DNA of 64,000 nt from JAAYYM01 sp964631375 (GTDB taxonomy: Bacteria; Bacillota; Clostridia; Lachnospirales; Lachnospiraceae): assembly GCA_964631375.1 (NCBI GenBank), contig CAZVYQ010000001.1:1-64000 (forward strand), read 5' to 3'. Shown piece after piece: positions 8,809 to 16,729 of the stretch. Numbering within the stretch: the stretch's first letter is position 1; the number at the start of each line of letters is the position of its first letter. A model generated the notes under the pieces. The model was not told the DNA's origin. It searched no databases and saw nothing but the letters and a program-made list of their open reading frames with translations. The translations under genes were made by a program, and so were the position numbers.

Positions 8809-10032
8809 ATGAAAGAAAAGGTTATCTTAGCGTACTCAGGCGGTTTGGATACAACAGCCATCATCCCCTGGCTGAAGGAGAATTACGATTATGATGTCGT
8901 ATGCGTCTGCGTGGATGTCGGACAGGAAAGCGAACTCGTCGGACTTGAGGAAAGAGCAAAATTATCCGGAGCAACCAAGCTATACATAGAAGATCTGGTA
9001 GATGAGTTCTGTGATGAATATGTTGTACCCTGCGTACAGGCAAATGCAATCTACGAGAATAAATATTTGTTGGGTACTTCCATGGCGCGTCCTGTCATTG
9101 CAAAGCGTCTTGTGGAAATCGCAAGAAAAGAAGGTGCTACTGCCATTTGTCATGGTGCAACAGGCAAGGGAAATGATCAGGTTCGTTTTGAGCTTGGTAT
9201 CAAGGCACTTGCTCCTGACCTGAAGATCATCGCTCCATGGCGTTGTAATGAAACATGGGGAATGAGCTCTCGTGAAGAAGAGATCGAATATTGTAAAAAG
9301 CACGGCATTGACCTGCCCTTCTCAGTTGACAACAGCTACAGCCGTGACCGTAACCTATGGCATATCAGCCACGAAGGATTAGAGCTTGAAGATCCTGCAA
9401 ATGAGCCAAATTACGAACATCTGCTTGTCCTTGGCGTTACACCGGAAAAGGCTCCAAATGAAGGTGAGTATGTCACCATGACATTTGAAAAGGGAGTTCC
9501 GAAGTCCATCAACGGCAAGGCTATGAAGGTTTCCGAGATCATCAAGGAGTTAAATAAGTTAGGTGGCAAGCATGGCATTGGTATCGTAGATATCGTAGAG
9601 AATCGTGTAGTCGGCATGAAATCCCGTGGCGTTTACGAGACACCTGGCGGAACCATCCTGATGGAAGCTCATCAGCAGCTCGAGGAACTGATCCTCGATC
9701 GTGCTACCTATACAGCAAAGAAAGAGATGGGTAACAAGTTTGCTGATATCGTATACGAAGGAAAATGGTTTACACCATTACGTGAAGCTGTTCAAGCATT
9801 TATCGAGTCAACACAGCAGTACGTGACAGGCGAAGTAAAGTTCAAGCTGTACAAGGGCAATATCATCAAAGCCGGTACCACTTCACCCTACTCACTCTAC
9901 AGCGAGTCGCTGGCATCCTTCACAACTGGTGAGTTATATGATCACCACGACGCAGAAGGCTTCATCAATCTGTTCGGTCTGCCTCTCAAGGTTCGTGCCA
10001 TGAAAATGGCTGCACTGAAAGAGCAGAAATAG
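8809..10032 (+). CDS. argG: Argininosuccinate synthase
   Basis: About 407 residues. Joins citrulline and aspartate using ATP in the penultimate step of arginine synthesis. The P-loop is at the N-terminus (AYSGGLDTTAIIPWLKE), followed by GATGKGNDQVRFE and SVDNSYSRDRNLWHISHEG, all diagnostic. The ATG at 8809 has TTAGGAGG 8 bases upstream and gives the normal family length. The open frame continues upstream to 8587 but that part is the AT-rich control region, not protein. Monocistronic, closed by a strong terminator; the expected partner argH is not adjacent here. Confidence 0.97.
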   Translation: MKEKVILAYSGGLDTTAIIPWLKENYDYDVVCVCVDVGQESELVGLEERAKLSGATKLYIEDLVDEFCDEYVVPCVQANAIYENKYLLGTSMARPVIAKRLVEIARKEGATAICHGATGKGNDQVRFELGIKALAPDLKIIAPWRCNETWGMSSREEEIEYCKKHGIDLPFSVDNSYSRDRNLWHISHEGLELEDPANEPNYEHLLVLGVTPEKAPNEGEYVTMTFEKGVPKSINGKAMKVSEIIKELNKLGGKHGIGIVDIVENRVVGMKSRGVYETPGGTILMEAHQQLEELILDRATYTAKKEMGNKFADIVYEGKWFTPLREAVQAFIESTQQYVTGEVKFKLYKGNIIKAGTTSPYSLYSESLASFTTGELYDHHDAEGFINLFGLPLKVRAMKMAALKEQK

Positions 10033-10058
10033 ACAAAGTATAAAGCATCATATGATAT

Positions 10059-10095
10059 AAAATCCCCTGCTCTGTATGGAGTGGGGGATTTTTCA
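10059..10095 (+). terminator. Rho-independent terminator after argG
   Basis: A stem of AAATCCCC...GCTC paired with GAG...GGGGGATTT around a TGTATG loop, followed by a run of T. It lies 27 bp after the argG stop and also 11 bp from the 3' end of the convergent fic gene, so it may serve both strands. Confidence 0.8.
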
Positions 10096-10105
10096 TTTTG
10101 ATATT

Positions 10106-11203
10106 TTATTTCATGATATATATATTTTTACGATTACGTTTGATTTGATCCAGATATCCCATCGATACAAGTCTGTTCAGTGCTTTTCCGGCTGTCTGTT
10201 TTGATACCTGTAATATTTCGGATGCTGTTTCTATCCCAATTTCTGTACCTTTTCCACGTTTCTTCATTTTAATCAGAAGCCGTCTCTGATTCTTAGAGAA
10301 TGAAGCTTCCTCTCTGATAGAACTAATGAGGCATTCTTCCATGCACTGCAGCATATAAGAGATAAACGGAGTAATATCCAGTCGATGTTTCCCATTTTGT
10401 TGTATTGCCTCAGATTCTCTCAAGGTAGAATAATATCCTGATAAATTCTGATTAATTGTTCTCGATAATGCAAGATATTTAACCTTTTCATATCCTTCAT
10501 GAAATAGGAATGACTGTGTTAATATCCTTGCCATTCTTCCATTTCCATCGCAAAATGGATGAATATATACAAAGTAAAAATGCACAACACAAGCCTTTAG
10601 CCAGATATTAAGTCTAACGTTCTGTATAAATAAGAAAAGTTCTTCCATCATATTTTCTATTTGATCCGGTTTTGCAGGTACATGAATGATATCTGTCTGA
10701 TTCCCCACATAAACCATACCCGATCTGTACAGATCTCCCGCAAGATTGATATTCTCACAAACATCTTTCGTAACTTTGTCCCACAGCTCGCGAATATTGA
10801 TAGATGTAATTAAATTCTCATATGCATAATTAATTCCATATACTGTATTGATAACCATTCTGTCATCTTTGGTTTTTGGTTGATCAAATGTTTTGCGAAC
10901 TTTTTCAACCGTGGTTCTTGCACCCTCAATCGTTGCTGAATGAAATGCATCCAATAAAATGATATCTCTAACCTTGTGTGTACTACTGACATTCTTATAT
11001 AAATCGTCAATAGAATCCAATATTTTTTTTATTTCCTCTGTCTGTACCATACAGATTTCGGAATTGTTTAATCCTGATAAAGGCAGAGTTTCCATATGTT
11101 GTTTTCTATATTTTAATTCCTGTATTGCTGTCTCAATTCCTGCTTTTTCTTTAATCTTCAGGTTTTCATAAGACTCATACATAGGATATCGCCTGCCCTT
11201 CAT
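10106..11203 (-). CDS. Class II Fic-domain protein with C-terminal winged helix
   Basis: About 365 residues. Fic enzymes usually transfer AMP to Ser/Thr/Tyr hydroxyls of target proteins. The catalytic motif HPFCDGNGRMAR is complete (HPFx[D/E]GNGRxxR). An inhibitory helix of the form [S/T]xxxE[G/N] is present ahead of it as SATIEG, which makes this a self-inhibited class II Fic. No separate antitoxin gene is needed or seen. The C-terminus (VSKQTAGKALNRLVSMGYLD) is a winged-helix DNA-binding domain, typical of the common bacterial Fic/wHTH architecture. The ATG at 11203 has AGGAAG upstream; the GTG at 11248 has none. Stand-alone gene. Confidence 0.9.
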   Translation of the reverse strand: MKGRRYPMYESYENLKIKEKAGIETAIQELKYRKQHMETLPLSGLNNSEICMVQTEEIKKILDSIDDLYKNVSSTHKVRDIILLDAFHSATIEGARTTVEKVRKTFDQPKTKDDRMVINTVYGINYAYENLITSINIRELWDKVTKDVCENINLAGDLYRSGMVYVGNQTDIIHVPAKPDQIENMMEELFLFIQNVRLNIWLKACVVHFYFVYIHPFCDGNGRMARILTQSFLFHEGYEKVKYLALSRTINQNLSGYYSTLRESEAIQQNGKHRLDITPFISYMLQCMEECLISSIREEASFSKNQRRLLIKMKKRGKGTEIGIETASEILQVSKQTAGKALNRLVSMGYLDQIKRNRKNIYIMK

Positions 11204-11299
11204 TTTTCTTCCTGCTTCTCTATTATATTGAGATTTTGTATTTTGCACAACACATTAATTTTGTATGCTTCCGTTACATGTTGAAAACAGCAGAATCAT

Positions 11300-12013
11300 T
11301 TATATTCCATCCTCCAGATAATTCATGAAAATTTCTTTTGTTGATCTGTAGCGATTTCTGCTGATTGGTATTTTTTGTCCATTAGAAAGCTCGGCCTGCC
11401 CCGCTGAAAAACTAACAATATGATCCATATTAATCACGAAGCTTTGATGACACCGTACAAAGTTATACGGCAACTCCTTCATCATTTCATCTATTCTTTT
11501 ACGTGTCTCATACTCTCTTTGCAAAGTATGAATATGTATTACTTTTTGAATTGTTTCCAGATAGAGAATCTGAGCCGTACAAAGCTTCAGCAGTTCTCCC
11601 TTATAATGAATCCTGATTACCTGATCCTGCTCAGCTGAAATACGCTCCATTGCCCTATCAATCGCTTCAAATAACCGCTTTTCCTCGATTGGCTTAACAA
11701 CAAAGCCGATGGGCTCCACTTTAAATATATAGCGTGCATAATCGATATATCCTGTAATGAAAATGATTTTCAGTCCCGGAAACTGCTTTTGCAAAGTGTC
11801 TGCAACCTCAATCCCATTATCCTGATCAATCTCAATATCCATTAATAATAAATCCGCATCCCCCTTCGCTTCATCCTGCAGATAGGTCACCAAGGAAAAA
11901 GTTGTTGTAAAGGTATGGATGCGGATTTGATCATGATATTGTCCATGAAGCATGGATTCAAGTGTTGTAAGTATTTCCCGATTATCATCACAAATGGCTA
12001 CGTTGATCATCAT
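11300..12013 (-). CDS. LytTR-family response regulator
   Basis: 237 residues: a CheY-like receiver (AICDDNREIL, phospho-acceptor D59 in LLMDIEIDQDNG, switch lysine in VVKPIEEKR) followed by a LytTR DNA-binding domain (ILYLETIQKVIHIHT, FVRCHQSFVINMDHI, ISRNRY). It follows a secreted-protein gene by 60 bp on the same strand. No histidine kinase is adjacent. LytTR proteins bind pairs of direct repeats about 21 bp apart; such a pair lies upstream of the neighbouring secreted-protein gene, which makes that gene its likely target. AGGAG ribosome site upstream. Confidence 0.9.
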   Translation of the reverse strand: MMINVAICDDNREILTTLESMLHGQYHDQIRIHTFTTTFSLVTYLQDEAKGDADLLLMDIEIDQDNGIEVADTLQKQFPGLKIIFITGYIDYARYIFKVEPIGFVVKPIEEKRLFEAIDRAMERISAEQDQVIRIHYKGELLKLCTAQILYLETIQKVIHIHTLQREYETRKRIDEMMKELPYNFVRCHQSFVINMDHIVSFSAGQAELSNGQKIPISRNRYRSTKEIFMNYLEDGI

Positions 12014-12073
12014 TTTTCTCCTGTACTGTTGAATGATATATACAATCGTACCATTTTATGAGGTATAATTCAA

Positions 12074-13132
12074 TTATTTTACAGTAAAGATTGTCATGTA
12101 TCCCATGTATGCTGTTGCAAACTCAACAGAACCATCTGCAAGTACAGTTGCCTGAATATATTCGGTTTTTCCCGTAACAGGATTATAGATTGCAACTACA
12201 ATGTTGTCTCCGGCAACAGCACCAGCAACCGTCATCTTGATTGTGTTGGACTGACCTTCCACAAAACCAATGGGAGCCTGAACAAATTTTGCCATCAGGA
12301 CGCTCTGAACTTCCTTGCCGATTTCGGAAGCATAGGACAGTACAGAAAGAGACATGCTCACTTTTGTCTGCTCATCCATATCTGAAACGATAAGTGGAGA
12401 ACCACCGTTAACTGAACCCACTGTCTCAAGTGGAATGATAGCCTCTTTGTATTCGTCCACATGATTATGTGTCTCCTCAGGTGCTGTTTCATGCTTTTCT
12501 TCTATCTTAGCTACTGCTGCTCGTTCCTCCGGTTGTACGCTCTTGAAGAACAGCGCGTTGATATACTCCCAAAAACCATCTTGATCTATTCTATTGTCCC
12601 ATGTCATTCTGGTAGATTCCCAAGTGCCAAAATCCCAAGTATCTTTTACCTTTAACGAGTTGACAAGCAATGTTGATGCTGTATCTGCAACATTCACTAC
12701 TAAGATAAAAGGATTATTATTGGTAGTAGTACCAACAACTAATTCTTTCAACTCATTAGTACCGGTCACATTCAAATGCATACCATTATCTATTACAGTT
12801 GCACTAGAACCACCTTCTAAAGAACCAGTTTCGAAAGGCCCTCCATCCTTAAATGTTCCGGACAAACTGACACTGTCACCTTCTTCATCAAGAACAACAT
12901 TGTCCATATTTACCGCAGCCGAATCACCTTCTCCAGTAACAGTGATGTCTTCAACCTCATCAGCCTCTGATTCATCTGCCGTCACTGTTCCTATTACCTC
13001 TTGAGGTTCTGAGTTTTCTTTTAATTCTGTCGTCACAGGATCCGCAAAAGTTAAAATGCTGAATTGAAGTGAAAGAATCAGTGCCAGTACAAAACCAATT
13101 GATAATTTACATCTTATTCCCTTTGTCCTCAT
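12074..13132 (-). CDS. Secreted protein of unknown function
   Basis: 352 residues. A clear signal peptide (CKLSIGFVLALILSLQFSILTFA-type, about 30 residues) is followed by an acidic Glu/Val/Thr-rich stretch, a middle section rich in Asn/Thr beta-type sequence (VVGTTTNNNPFILVVNV), a charged helical part and a C-terminal beta-rich domain ending YMGYMTIFTVK. No membrane anchor, LPxTG or catalytic motif is visible. I do not recognise the family. It is followed by a LytTR regulator gene and preceded by a candidate LytTR operator, suggesting regulated surface or extracellular expression. AGGAGG ribosome site. Confidence 0.75.
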   Translation of the reverse strand: MRTKGIRCKLSIGFVLALILSLQFSILTFADPVTTELKENSEPQEVIGTVTADESEADEVEDITVTGEGDSAAVNMDNVVLDEEGDSVSLSGTFKDGGPFETGSLEGGSSATVIDNGMHLNVTGTNELKELVVGTTTNNNPFILVVNVADTASTLLVNSLKVKDTWDFGTWESTRMTWDNRIDQDGFWEYINALFFKSVQPEERAAVAKIEEKHETAPEETHNHVDEYKEAIIPLETVGSVNGGSPLIVSDMDEQTKVSMSLSVLSYASEIGKEVQSVLMAKFVQAPIGFVEGQSNTIKMTVAGAVAGDNIVVAIYNPVTGKTEYIQATVLADGSVEFATAYMGYMTIFTVK

Positions 13133-13211
13133 AAAAAATATCCTCCTTTTGTGTCTGTAATGTAAAACTATGAGAATATTTTACCAAGCACTTATAAAAA
13201 CAATTCCAATT

Positions 13212-13245
13212 TGTCCGTTTTGGTATATGAAATGTCCATTTTGGT
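13212..13245 (-). promoter_or_regulatory. Paired direct repeats, candidate LytTR operator
   Basis: On the minus strand, ACCAAAATGGACA and ACCAAAACGGACA occur as direct repeats with a period of exactly 21 bp (plus 13212-13224 and 13233-13245), about 80 bp upstream of the secreted-protein start. Two direct repeats one LytTR footprint apart is the usual binding layout of LytTR regulators, and a LytTR regulator gene lies just downstream of the secreted-protein gene. The exact core promoter below the repeats is not clear. Confidence 0.5.
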
Positions 13246-13276
13246 GTGTTGACAACAGGATGTGCATGCATAATAA

Positions 13277-13303
13277 AACGACGTATGACAAGCATACGCC
13301 GTT
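13277..13303 (-). terminator. Orphan hairpin, terminator-like on the minus strand
   Basis: AACGACGTATG pairs with CATACGCCGTT around a five-base loop. On the minus strand it is followed by TTTTATTATG. No gene on that strand ends here, so it may be a relic or an upstream attenuator. The rest of the 278-bp intergenic stretch 13133-13410 holds only the direct repeats and the AT-rich leader of the rightward gene. Confidence 0.35.
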
Positions 13304-13410
13304 CTAATGGAATATCAATGAAGTCTGTTTAATAAGTCTGACGAATTCGAACATCCCACTCGCCATTTCATATAATAAATTATAGTATTTCAGCATAGGA
13401 AAGGACATTT

Positions 13411-14466
13411 ATGCAAAATAATTATTTCTCCATGAATCGATTCCAACATGCCCAGACGAACGGGATGATGACAAATGGTACACAGACAGACGGGATGCCT
13501 GCTAACGGTTCCCAGATGAATGGNNNNNNNNNNNNNNNNNNNNNNNNNNNNNNNNNNNNNNNNNNNNNNNNNNNNNNNNNNNNNNNNNNNNNNNNNNNNN
13601 NNNNNNNNNNNNNNNNNNNNNNNCCACTTCCACTCCCGACGCCAAGCCTCCCTTCAAATGGTTCTGACATACCGATGACTCTTCCTTCATTTCCTGATAC
13701 ACCTGTGGTTTCTCCGATTCCACCGCTTTATCCCAGTCTGCCGATTGAGCGATATACCAATATTCGCATTTTACATGCAGACGAAAATGTGGGGGCTGTC
13801 AGTGTCATCTTAAATGGTACCACGCTCACTGAAGGACTAACTTATGGCAATATCACCGCCTATACAACAGAAGCTGCCGGGAATATCCTGATCACAGTAG
13901 TATCTACTGCAAACCCTGCAAGATACATCGTACAGGAGACACAGCGGTTTAACTACGGCGATACCTACACAATTGCTCTGATTCCATTTGATGCAAGCGG
14001 CAATGCCAATCCTTCCACTGGCTTTAACTCGATTTTATTCAAAATAGCGGATACCTCCTGTAATAAATCACTTTATAACTCTTGTATTCGTGCCATTAAC
14101 CTATCCACCTATGCAAATCCACTCAGTGTATCACTTTTGGATGGCAGAGTGATTGCACAGAATCTCTCCTATAAGGGCATCGGCAGCTTCCGCCAGTTCA
14201 CACCCGGCAGATACCGTGTCCTCGTATATGAGAACTCCTGCAATAGTCAAATTCAGCCGCGTACCGGCCGTGCACTTGGCACCGGCATCATAGGTGTAAT
14301 CCCAATTGTGATCGGCAATGCCAACAGTTCCTGTATGGCAGACCTGCTCATTGCATCACAGATCACAGTCGGCTCATCTGCTGTCTATACCTACTATATC
14401 ATAGGCAACCCCTATACCAGCGGAGGAATCAAGGCATTATTCGTGGAAAGCTACTTTGATGCCTAA
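13411..14466 (+). CDS. DUF4397-domain protein interrupted by an assembly gap
   Basis: The N-terminal part (about 37 codons) is hydrophilic and repetitive. It then runs into 100 N, and the remainder is a Pro-rich linker plus two DUF4397-like beta-sandwich modules (YTNIRILHADENVGAVSVIL; SCIRAINLSTYANPLSVSLL). No signal peptide is visible, unlike many DUF4397 proteins. The two halves are in frame across 100 N only by convention; true gap length and frame are unknown. AGGAAAGGA ribosome site before the ATG; a strong terminator follows. Confidence 0.72.
   Translation: MQNNYFSMNRFQHAQTNGMMTNGTQTDGMPANGSQMNXXXXXXXXXXXXXXXXXXXXXXXXXXXXXXXXXXPLPLPTPSLPSNGSDIPMTLPSFPDTPVVSPIPPLYPSLPIERYTNIRILHADENVGAVSVILNGTTLTEGLTYGNITAYTTEAAGNILITVVSTANPARYIVQETQRFNYGDTYTIALIPFDASGNANPSTGFNSILFKIADTSCNKSLYNSCIRAINLSTYANPLSVSLLDGRVIAQNLSYKGIGSFRQFTPGRYRVLVYENSCNSQIQPRTGRALGTGIIGVIPIVIGNANSSCMADLLIASQITVGSSAVYTYYIIGNPYTSGGIKALFVESYFDA
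13456..13523 (+). repeat. In-frame pentapeptide (15-bp) tandem repeat at the gap edge
   Basis: The protein reads TNGMM, TNGTQ, TDGMP, ANGSQ, MNG... directly up to the N run, a degenerate five-residue repeat of the form [T/A][N/D]Gxx encoded by 15-bp units. A longer array inside the gap would explain why short-read assembly broke at this point. Confidence 0.65.
13524..13623. other. Assembly gap (100 N)
   Basis: Exactly 100 undetermined bases, a conventional scaffold-gap length. It lies inside the DUF4397 gene next to a tandem repeat, so the real missing length may differ. Confidence 0.99.
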
Positions 14467-14482
14467 TCTGCCTAATACTCAT

Positions 14483-14517
14483 GACAGCCCTTCATTTATT
14501 TGAGGGGTTGTCTTTTT
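14483..14517 (+). terminator. Rho-independent terminator after the DUF4397 gene
   Basis: GACAGCCCTTCA pairs with TGAGGGGTTGTC (some G-U pairs) around TTTATT, followed by TTTTTATT. It ends the transcript 17 bp after the stop codon. Confidence 0.8.
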
Positions 14518-14589
14518 ATTCATTTGAATCTATTATTATATTGTGCGAATAGTAACACGAATCATTATCACATAAGAGGAGATGCTACC

Positions 14590-14889
14590 ATGAATATTGT
14601 TGTTCTTGTGATTCTTTGTTACCTGGCTGTAATTAATCTATTTGGCTTTTTGCTGATGGGCATTGATAAACATAAAGCACGTAAACAGGCATGGCGCATT
14701 CCGGAATCCACTCTTTTTTCGATTGCCGTCATAGGTGGAGGAATTGGTTCATGGATTGGTATGTATACCTTCCGTCATAAAACACAGCACAAATCATTTA
14801 TCATAGGTATGCCTGTTATTATAGCCGTCCATGTGTTGATCGCAATTATTTTCATTTTCTTTACACCCTACACCATTCGTTTTATGTAA
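14590..14889 (+). CDS. DUF1294-family small membrane protein
   Basis: 99 residues with three or four predicted membrane segments. The signature DUF1294 pattern is present: MGIDKHKARKQAWRIPE, then IGGGIGSWIGMYTFRHKTQH. Function unknown in the family. The ATG at 14590 has AGAGGAGA upstream; the longer open frame starting near 14500 runs back through the preceding terminator and is not real. Followed 15 bp later by a LytTR-type regulator. Confidence 0.85.
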   Translation: MNIVVLVILCYLAVINLFGFLLMGIDKHKARKQAWRIPESTLFSIAVIGGGIGSWIGMYTFRHKTQHKSFIIGMPVIIAVHVLIAIIFIFFTPYTIRFM

Positions 14890-14904
14890 ACCTGGAGGTT
14901 CATT

Positions 14905-15654
14905 ATGGCATTATACATTGCTGTCTGTGATAATCATGTTGCTGACCGAAAACAGTTAGAACGATTGCTTGGTCGTGAAAAGGACGCCCGACTGAAGACA
15001 AACCTCGTACTTTATATTGATTTCTTCGGAAGCAGTGAGGCTCTCTTGAATGCACGAATCCGCTATGATCTTCTATTGCTTGACATTACCAATGAGTCAG
15101 CCTCTACATCCGATCATATAGTCAATAGTATGGATATTGCAAAGCATTTACGTTCACTCGGACACACAGCACCGATTGCTCTCTGTTCTTCCATGAACGA
15201 TGATAACACCTGTGAAGATTCATCTCTTGAGAATATCATCTATCTAAAAAAACCGATCTCTCAAACACAGTTGTCAGGACTGATTGACATTGCTCTTGAA
15301 AAACAAAAAACAAAGGATCCCGTTATCGAACTACGTGGGAAAAAGGATACCTGTATCATTACCCAAAAAGAAATCCTCTACGCAAAGGAAGCTGATAATC
15401 TGACCGAAGTATGTATGACGAACTCAAGAAGTTTTACAATGCTTGGCGAACTCAAGGGACTCATTCTGCAATTATCCGATCCTGCTGCATTTGCCTACTG
15501 TGGTAAAGACTGTATTGTGAACTTTGCTCATGTCTCCAACACACAAAAAAACGCCCTTATTATGGATAACAAGGACGTTCTTCACTTTCATTTTACACAA
15601 AAATATACAATCAACAAAGCCTATACACGATTTCTACAGCGTTTCGTTCATTAA
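14905..15654 (+). CDS. LytTR-type response regulator
   Basis: 249 residues. Receiver domain with AVCDNHVADRKQLERLL, phospho-acceptor D60 (LLLLDITNES) and the switch lysine in YLKKPISQ, then a divergent LytTR DNA-binding domain (IITQKEILYAKEADNLTEVCM, FTQKYTINKAYTRFLQRF). Preceded by a good GGAGG site 15 bp after the DUF1294 gene, so probably one transcript. No cognate histidine kinase nearby. Ends 2 bp from the convergent degV-family gene. Confidence 0.8.
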   Translation: MALYIAVCDNHVADRKQLERLLGREKDARLKTNLVLYIDFFGSSEALLNARIRYDLLLLDITNESASTSDHIVNSMDIAKHLRSLGHTAPIALCSSMNDDNTCEDSSLENIIYLKKPISQTQLSGLIDIALEKQKTKDPVIELRGKKDTCIITQKEILYAKEADNLTEVCMTNSRSFTMLGELKGLILQLSDPAAFAYCGKDCIVNFAHVSNTQKNALIMDNKDVLHFHFTQKYTINKAYTRFLQRFVH

Positions 15655-15656
15655 TA

Positions 15657-16514
15657 TCATATCGTTACAATGATACCACCATCTCCTGCATAGAGACTGC
15701 TGATTCCCGCAGTTTCAGTAATGATTATGTCTTTGACCGGCATTCTTTTCTTGATTTCTTCCATAATCATCAATGCACGTTCTCTGCAGTTACAATGAGC
15801 AATCGCAAGTCGTTTTGCTGCCGAATCCGGAGTGTTTTTTTGTATGATATCCAGCATCTTCTGCAATGCTTTATTAATTCCCCTTGCCTGATCCAGCTGC
15901 TGTATCGTTCCCTCATCTGTAGAGCCCATGACAGGCTTAATATTTAAGGTACTGGCTACAAATGCTTTGACCCCTGTTAATCTTCCATTCTTTCGCAGAT
16001 GTTCGAGTGTCTCTAACACAAAATAGGTTCTCATTTCTTCAATATACTGTTCAACTGTCTCAACCAGCTCGTCATATTCCATCCCTAATTCTACACATTC
16101 CATAATTTTGAGTGCGATCTGAGTCTCACCACAGGAAGCCGACTTGGAATTAAAAACGTAGATCTTCTTCTCATCATCCTCATGTTCCTCTCGATAGAGA
16201 TCTACTGCAAGTTCTGCACAGCTATATGAACCTGATAGTGCTCCCGACAATGTGATCAGGAAAATACAATCCTCATCCCCCTCGAGCAGTCTCATATAAC
16301 TGTCCGGTGAAGGACAGGATGACTGCGGTGATGTCGGATAGGCCGCTACCTTTTCCAAAAAAGATTTCTGATCAAAGGTTTCATCATCGATGATCGTTTC
16401 CTCTCCAATGCGTATCATCAATGCAACATTCATCAGCCTCGGGTGATTCTTCAGTTCCTTTGGTATTTCTCCGCAGCTGTCAAGTATGATTCTGTAGTTC
16501 ATGTTCTGATTCAT
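15657..16514 (-). CDS. DegV-family fatty-acid-binding protein
   Basis: 285 residues. DegV (FakB-like) proteins bind a fatty acid and, in many Firmicutes, present it to the FakA kinase. Visible features: YRIILDSCGEIPKEL at the N-terminus, TSPQSSCPSPDSYMRLL, LITLSGALSGSYSCAELA, and LEHLRKNGRLTGVKAFVASTL, the standard DegV hallmarks. GGGGT ribosome site upstream. A phospholipid-synthesis role is a family inference; which lipid is bound is not visible. Confidence 0.92.
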   Translation of the reverse strand: MNQNMNYRIILDSCGEIPKELKNHPRLMNVALMIRIGEETIIDDETFDQKSFLEKVAAYPTSPQSSCPSPDSYMRLLEGDEDCIFLITLSGALSGSYSCAELAVDLYREEHEDDEKKIYVFNSKSASCGETQIALKIMECVELGMEYDELVETVEQYIEEMRTYFVLETLEHLRKNGRLTGVKAFVASTLNIKPVMGSTDEGTIQQLDQARGINKALQKMLDIIQKNTPDSAAKRLAIAHCNCRERALMIMEEIKKRMPVKDIIITETAGISSLYAGDGGIIVTI

Positions 16515-16640
16515 ATTGCTACCCCTTTATTGATTACTCCATAATGTAGTTATTGATACTACATATCATAGCATGAAATTATCTCTTTGAAAAGAGGAAA
16601 CTGTACAGAAATTGAAAATGAAGCAGATTTATCAATTTGC

Positions 16641-16668
16641 TTGTAACTTTGTACAAATTGGTTATACT
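16641..16668 (+). promoter_or_regulatory. Predicted sigma-A promoter of the M18 aminopeptidase gene
   Basis: TTGTAA (16641-16646), 16-bp spacer, TATACT (16663-16668), about 60 bp upstream of the chosen start codon. Confidence 0.55.
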
Positions 16669-16729
16669 TATGGATGAGAAAGTGATTCATCCGATCAACA
16701 ATCAGATCACACAGCAGGAGGCTATATAT

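Noticed and set aside
10106..11203. Fic plus separate antitoxin as a toxin-antitoxin pair
   Set aside because: The inhibitory helix is inside the same protein and no small antitoxin gene is adjacent.
13250..13277. TTGACA followed by an AT-rich -10-like stretch on the plus strand
   Set aside because: The -10 candidates at the right distance match poorly, so no promoter is assigned.
14500..14589. Longer N-terminus for the DUF1294 protein
   Set aside because: It reads through the preceding terminator and has no ribosome site, whereas the ATG at 14590 has one.
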